This document shows positions 14,847 through 16,429 of a stretch of DNA of 16,429 nucleotides, in pieces. The first letter of the stretch is position 1. Every line of letters starts with the position of its first letter. Origin of the DNA: Magnetococcales bacterium. GTDB lineage: Bacteria > Pseudomonadota > Magnetococcia > Magnetococcales > UBA8363. Below the pieces are notes generated by a model that did not search any database, was not told where the DNA came from, and saw nothing but the letters and a program-made list of their open reading frames with translations. Location: NCBI GenBank assembly GCA_015232865.1, contig JADFYU010000053.1:1-16429 (forward strand), written 5' to 3'. Position numbers and translations under genes: made by a program.

Positions 14847-16043
14847 TCAACGGCCAAATCCAGGACAAAACTCTTCATAGATTGCTTGATAAGCCTGACA
14901 CATTTTTGCAGCGCTATACCGTTCAGACATTTTTTTTCCCAACCTTCGGCCCATAATACGCGCTTCTGATGGATTTTCTGCCAGTTGCACAACCGCCTTC
15001 ACAAACTCCTCTGCCCCATCAACATCACAATAAAGCGCCTCTGTTTTCTCCTGAGCCAACAGCGTAAAAGCCGGAATCCGGGTTAGAACAACCGGAATTG
15101 AACGCATGGTCGCTTCCAAAAACGCATACGAAAGTCCCTCGCTGTAGGAGGGCATCAGGAACAGTTCGGCCCGGTCGTAGATCTCCACCAACGCCTCCGA
15201 CTCCAAAGCGCCGAGCAGGTGAATATGGTCGGGGGCGATTTGTTTAGCGAGGGCTTTGATTTTTTCATCGAAAAATGGATTCTGATGGCCGGAACCGACA
15301 TGGACAAAGTGCAAGTCGGGCTGCTCTGCAACAATCGCCGCCCAACTGCGCACCACCATCTCGATCCCCTTTGGTGGAAGCAGCCAACCAACCATCAAGG
15401 CAAAGCGGCCGGGAAGTGCACGGCCAGATGGTGGCTGCGACGTTGTCGCCGGAGGAGGCAGACCATTGGCAATGGCCACCAATGGGAGGTTTTCCCCCAG
15501 TTGCCGACGCGCCGGTTCCAACATGGATTCTGAGACCGTCACCAACTTGCCAGCCCCCGCGATCACCCGTTTGATCAACCGCCGCACCAGCCCTTTATGA
15601 CGGCCAAAACCAAGAACATCGGTTCCGTGCAAGGTGACGATATAGGGCGGCCCACCCAGTTTGGCCAGCAGGTAGACATAAAATCCATAACTATGCAGGG
15701 TGTGGAGGTGAATAACCGTCACCTGTTGTTGCCGACAATATCGCGACATCGCCAACAAACTGCGGGGAAAGGATATGAGGGTATGAAGCCAATCTTTAAT
15801 AAATTTCCAGGAAAAGGGACCGGTCGGGGGCATGGCCAGATAGTGATGAATCAGGGTTATGCCCCCATGCGACACCTGACTCCAATTGCGCTGCTGCCAA
15901 TCACCCGGATTAAGCAGCGAAATCCGGTTTTGGTGAACAAGTCCCTCCATCAGATGGGAGAGCATGGTGTCGATTCCCCCCAGAATCCGGGGATATCGGG
16001 TATGGTAGATCTGCAGCACATGTATAGGAGCGTCAGGCGTCAT
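14847..16043 (-). CDS. GT4-family glycosyltransferase (GT-B fold)
   Basis: 398 aa. Two Rossmann-like domains as in GT-B enzymes that use nucleotide-activated sugars to build surface polysaccharide or glycolipid. N-terminal domain: VLQIYHTRYPRILGGIDTMLSHL (9-31), IHLHTLHSYG (111-120) and VTLHGTDVLGFG (136-147). C-terminal domain: VGWLLPPKGIEMVV (218-231), VHVGSG (247-252), IHLLGAL (274-280), and the GT4 retaining signature E302-x7-E310 in YSEGLSYAFLEATM. There is no signal peptide or membrane helix, so it is cytosolic or peripheral. ATG at 16043, 66 nt after the upstream GGDEF-like gene, convergent with the ArsC-family gene. Sugar donor and acceptor cannot be predicted; no other polysaccharide genes are in the window. 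Confidence 0.9.
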   Translation of the reverse strand: MTPDAPIHVLQIYHTRYPRILGGIDTMLSHLMEGLVHQNRISLLNPGDWQQRNWSQVSHGGITLIHHYLAMPPTGPFSWKFIKDWLHTLISFPRSLLAMSRYCRQQQVTVIHLHTLHSYGFYVYLLAKLGGPPYIVTLHGTDVLGFGRHKGLVRRLIKRVIAGAGKLVTVSESMLEPARRQLGENLPLVAIANGLPPPATTSQPPSGRALPGRFALMVGWLLPPKGIEMVVRSWAAIVAEQPDLHFVHVGSGHQNPFFDEKIKALAKQIAPDHIHLLGALESEALVEIYDRAELFLMPSYSEGLSYAFLEATMRSIPVVLTRIPAFTLLAQEKTEALYCDVDGAEEFVKAVVQLAENPSEARIMGRRLGKKMSERYSAAKMCQAYQAIYEEFCPGFGR

Positions 16044-16109
16044 GGTCCCGCTTTCAACCTCTATTCGGCCTTGAATTTTTCACAAAATACCAAGCAGGCC
16101 GCTTGCCGA

Positions 16110-16429
16110 TCATGTGCTGGGCTCGCCACCATCGAGAATGGAGCGGCGCAACCGTTCGGAGCCGGCCAGAAGAACCGCCTCTTCATCCAGGTTGGGGTCA
16201 AAGGGGACAATACCGACGCCAAACTGGAACCCCTCCGGAATCTCCTCCTGTTGAATGACCGGATCAAGCACATTCTGCTTGAGTTTATGCGCCAGAGCCA
16301 ACGCCTGTTTTTTATCCATATTCGGCATGAAAACGGCTAAACTGTCACTGGCGGTGCGAAACAGTTGGTAAGGTGCCACCTCTTTGATCTGGCTGCCGAG
16401 CCAACGAATCAACTTTGTAAACCGATCCC
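16110..16429 (-). CDS. C-terminal part of a degenerate GGDEF-domain protein (5' end outside window)
   Basis: The frame is open to the right edge; about 105 residues are visible. The pattern fits the second half of a diguanylate cyclase fold: RFTKLIRWLGSQI helix, then YQLFRTASDSLAVFMPNM, where canonical proteins have R.GGDEFAVLLP, then ALALAHKLKQNVL helix, FGVGIVPFD (for the SiGva strand) and EEAVLLAGSERLRRSI (for the AD.ALY.AK helix). The signature reads ASDSL instead of GGDEF, so metal and GTP chemistry should be lost; such domains often act as c-di-GMP or GTP sensors or structural partners. It could belong to a larger multi-domain signalling protein. The internal TTG at 16412 is not a start. 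It lies upstream of the glycosyltransferase on the same strand. Confidence 0.6.
   Translation of the reverse strand, partial: DRFTKLIRWLGSQIKEVAPYQLFRTASDSLAVFMPNMDKKQALALAHKLKQNVLDPVIQQEEIPEGFQFGVGIVPFDPNLDEEAVLLAGSERLRRSILDGGEPST

Noticed and set aside
16091..16105. Small inverted repeat CAAGC-AGGCC-GCTTG between the GGDEF-like gene and the glycosyltransferase
   Set aside because: Only a 5-bp stem with a weak T-rich tail; too short to call a terminator.
1..16429. CRISPR arrays, IS elements, tRNA/rRNA genes, toxin-antitoxin or phage defence modules
   Set aside because: Looked for repeats, transposase or integrase motifs, cloverleaf-like segments and small paired genes; none seen.

Overview
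The window is chromosomal DNA of a Gram-negative, flagellated proteobacterium, moderately GC-rich by eye. Outer-membrane biology is shown by BamB and two lipoproteins with lipoboxes. Motility is suggested by a flagellin-family gene behind a sigma-28-like promoter. A sulfur-compound redox module is shown by the DsrO/DsrP-like pair at the left edge. The gene order TPR lipoprotein-rodZ-ispG-hisS-yfgM-bamB-der is the classic proteobacterial cluster (pilF/pilW to der in Gammaproteobacteria). A sulfur-oxidising gamma- or magnetococcus-like proteobacterium fits, but genus cannot be read from this sequence.

Layout. (1) 1-1438, + strand: the 3' end of a DsrO-like Fe-S protein and a complete DsrP-like ten-helix membrane quinol-interacting subunit, ended by a long perfect hairpin (1463-1512) that also lies beyond the convergent mazG-like gene. 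(2) 1536-2729, - strand: an atypical flagellin-like gene and, 18 nt downstream of it, a MazG-like nucleotide pyrophosphohydrolase. The flagellin-like gene has a leader of about 110 nt with a sigma-28-type promoter. (3) 3025-13212, - strand: a probable long operon, read nadE > TPR lipoprotein > rodZ > ispG > hisS > yfgM > bamB > der. The first junctions are tight (two ATGA overlaps, a 10-nt gap, a 27-nt gap). The last part has looser spacers of 124 nt (hisS-yfgM) and 95 nt (bamB-der). A good sigma-70-like promoter with an inverted repeat over its -10 element precedes nadE. (4) 13340-14786, + strand, divergent from nadE: hisC and a YfgD-type ArsC-family protein. (5) 14847-16429, - strand: a GT4 glycosyltransferase downstream of the 3' end of a degenerate GGDEF-domain gene cut by the window edge.

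The genes work in several ordinary systems: NAD synthesis (NadE), isoprenoid precursor synthesis (IspG), histidine charging and synthesis (HisS, HisC), cell shape (RodZ), outer-membrane protein assembly (BamB with YfgM), 50S ribosome maturation (Der), nucleotide pool cleaning (MazG-like) and dissimilatory sulfur electron transfer (DsrO/P).

I found no CRISPR array, insertion sequence, tRNA, rRNA or phage gene, and no convincing new multi-gene system. The most unusual items are the flagellin-like protein with a replaced N-terminus, the inverted repeat sitting on the nadE promoter, the greatly enlarged RodZ with an aromatic patch in its linker, the GGDEF domain with a destroyed signature motif, and the strong hairpin between dsrP and mazG.
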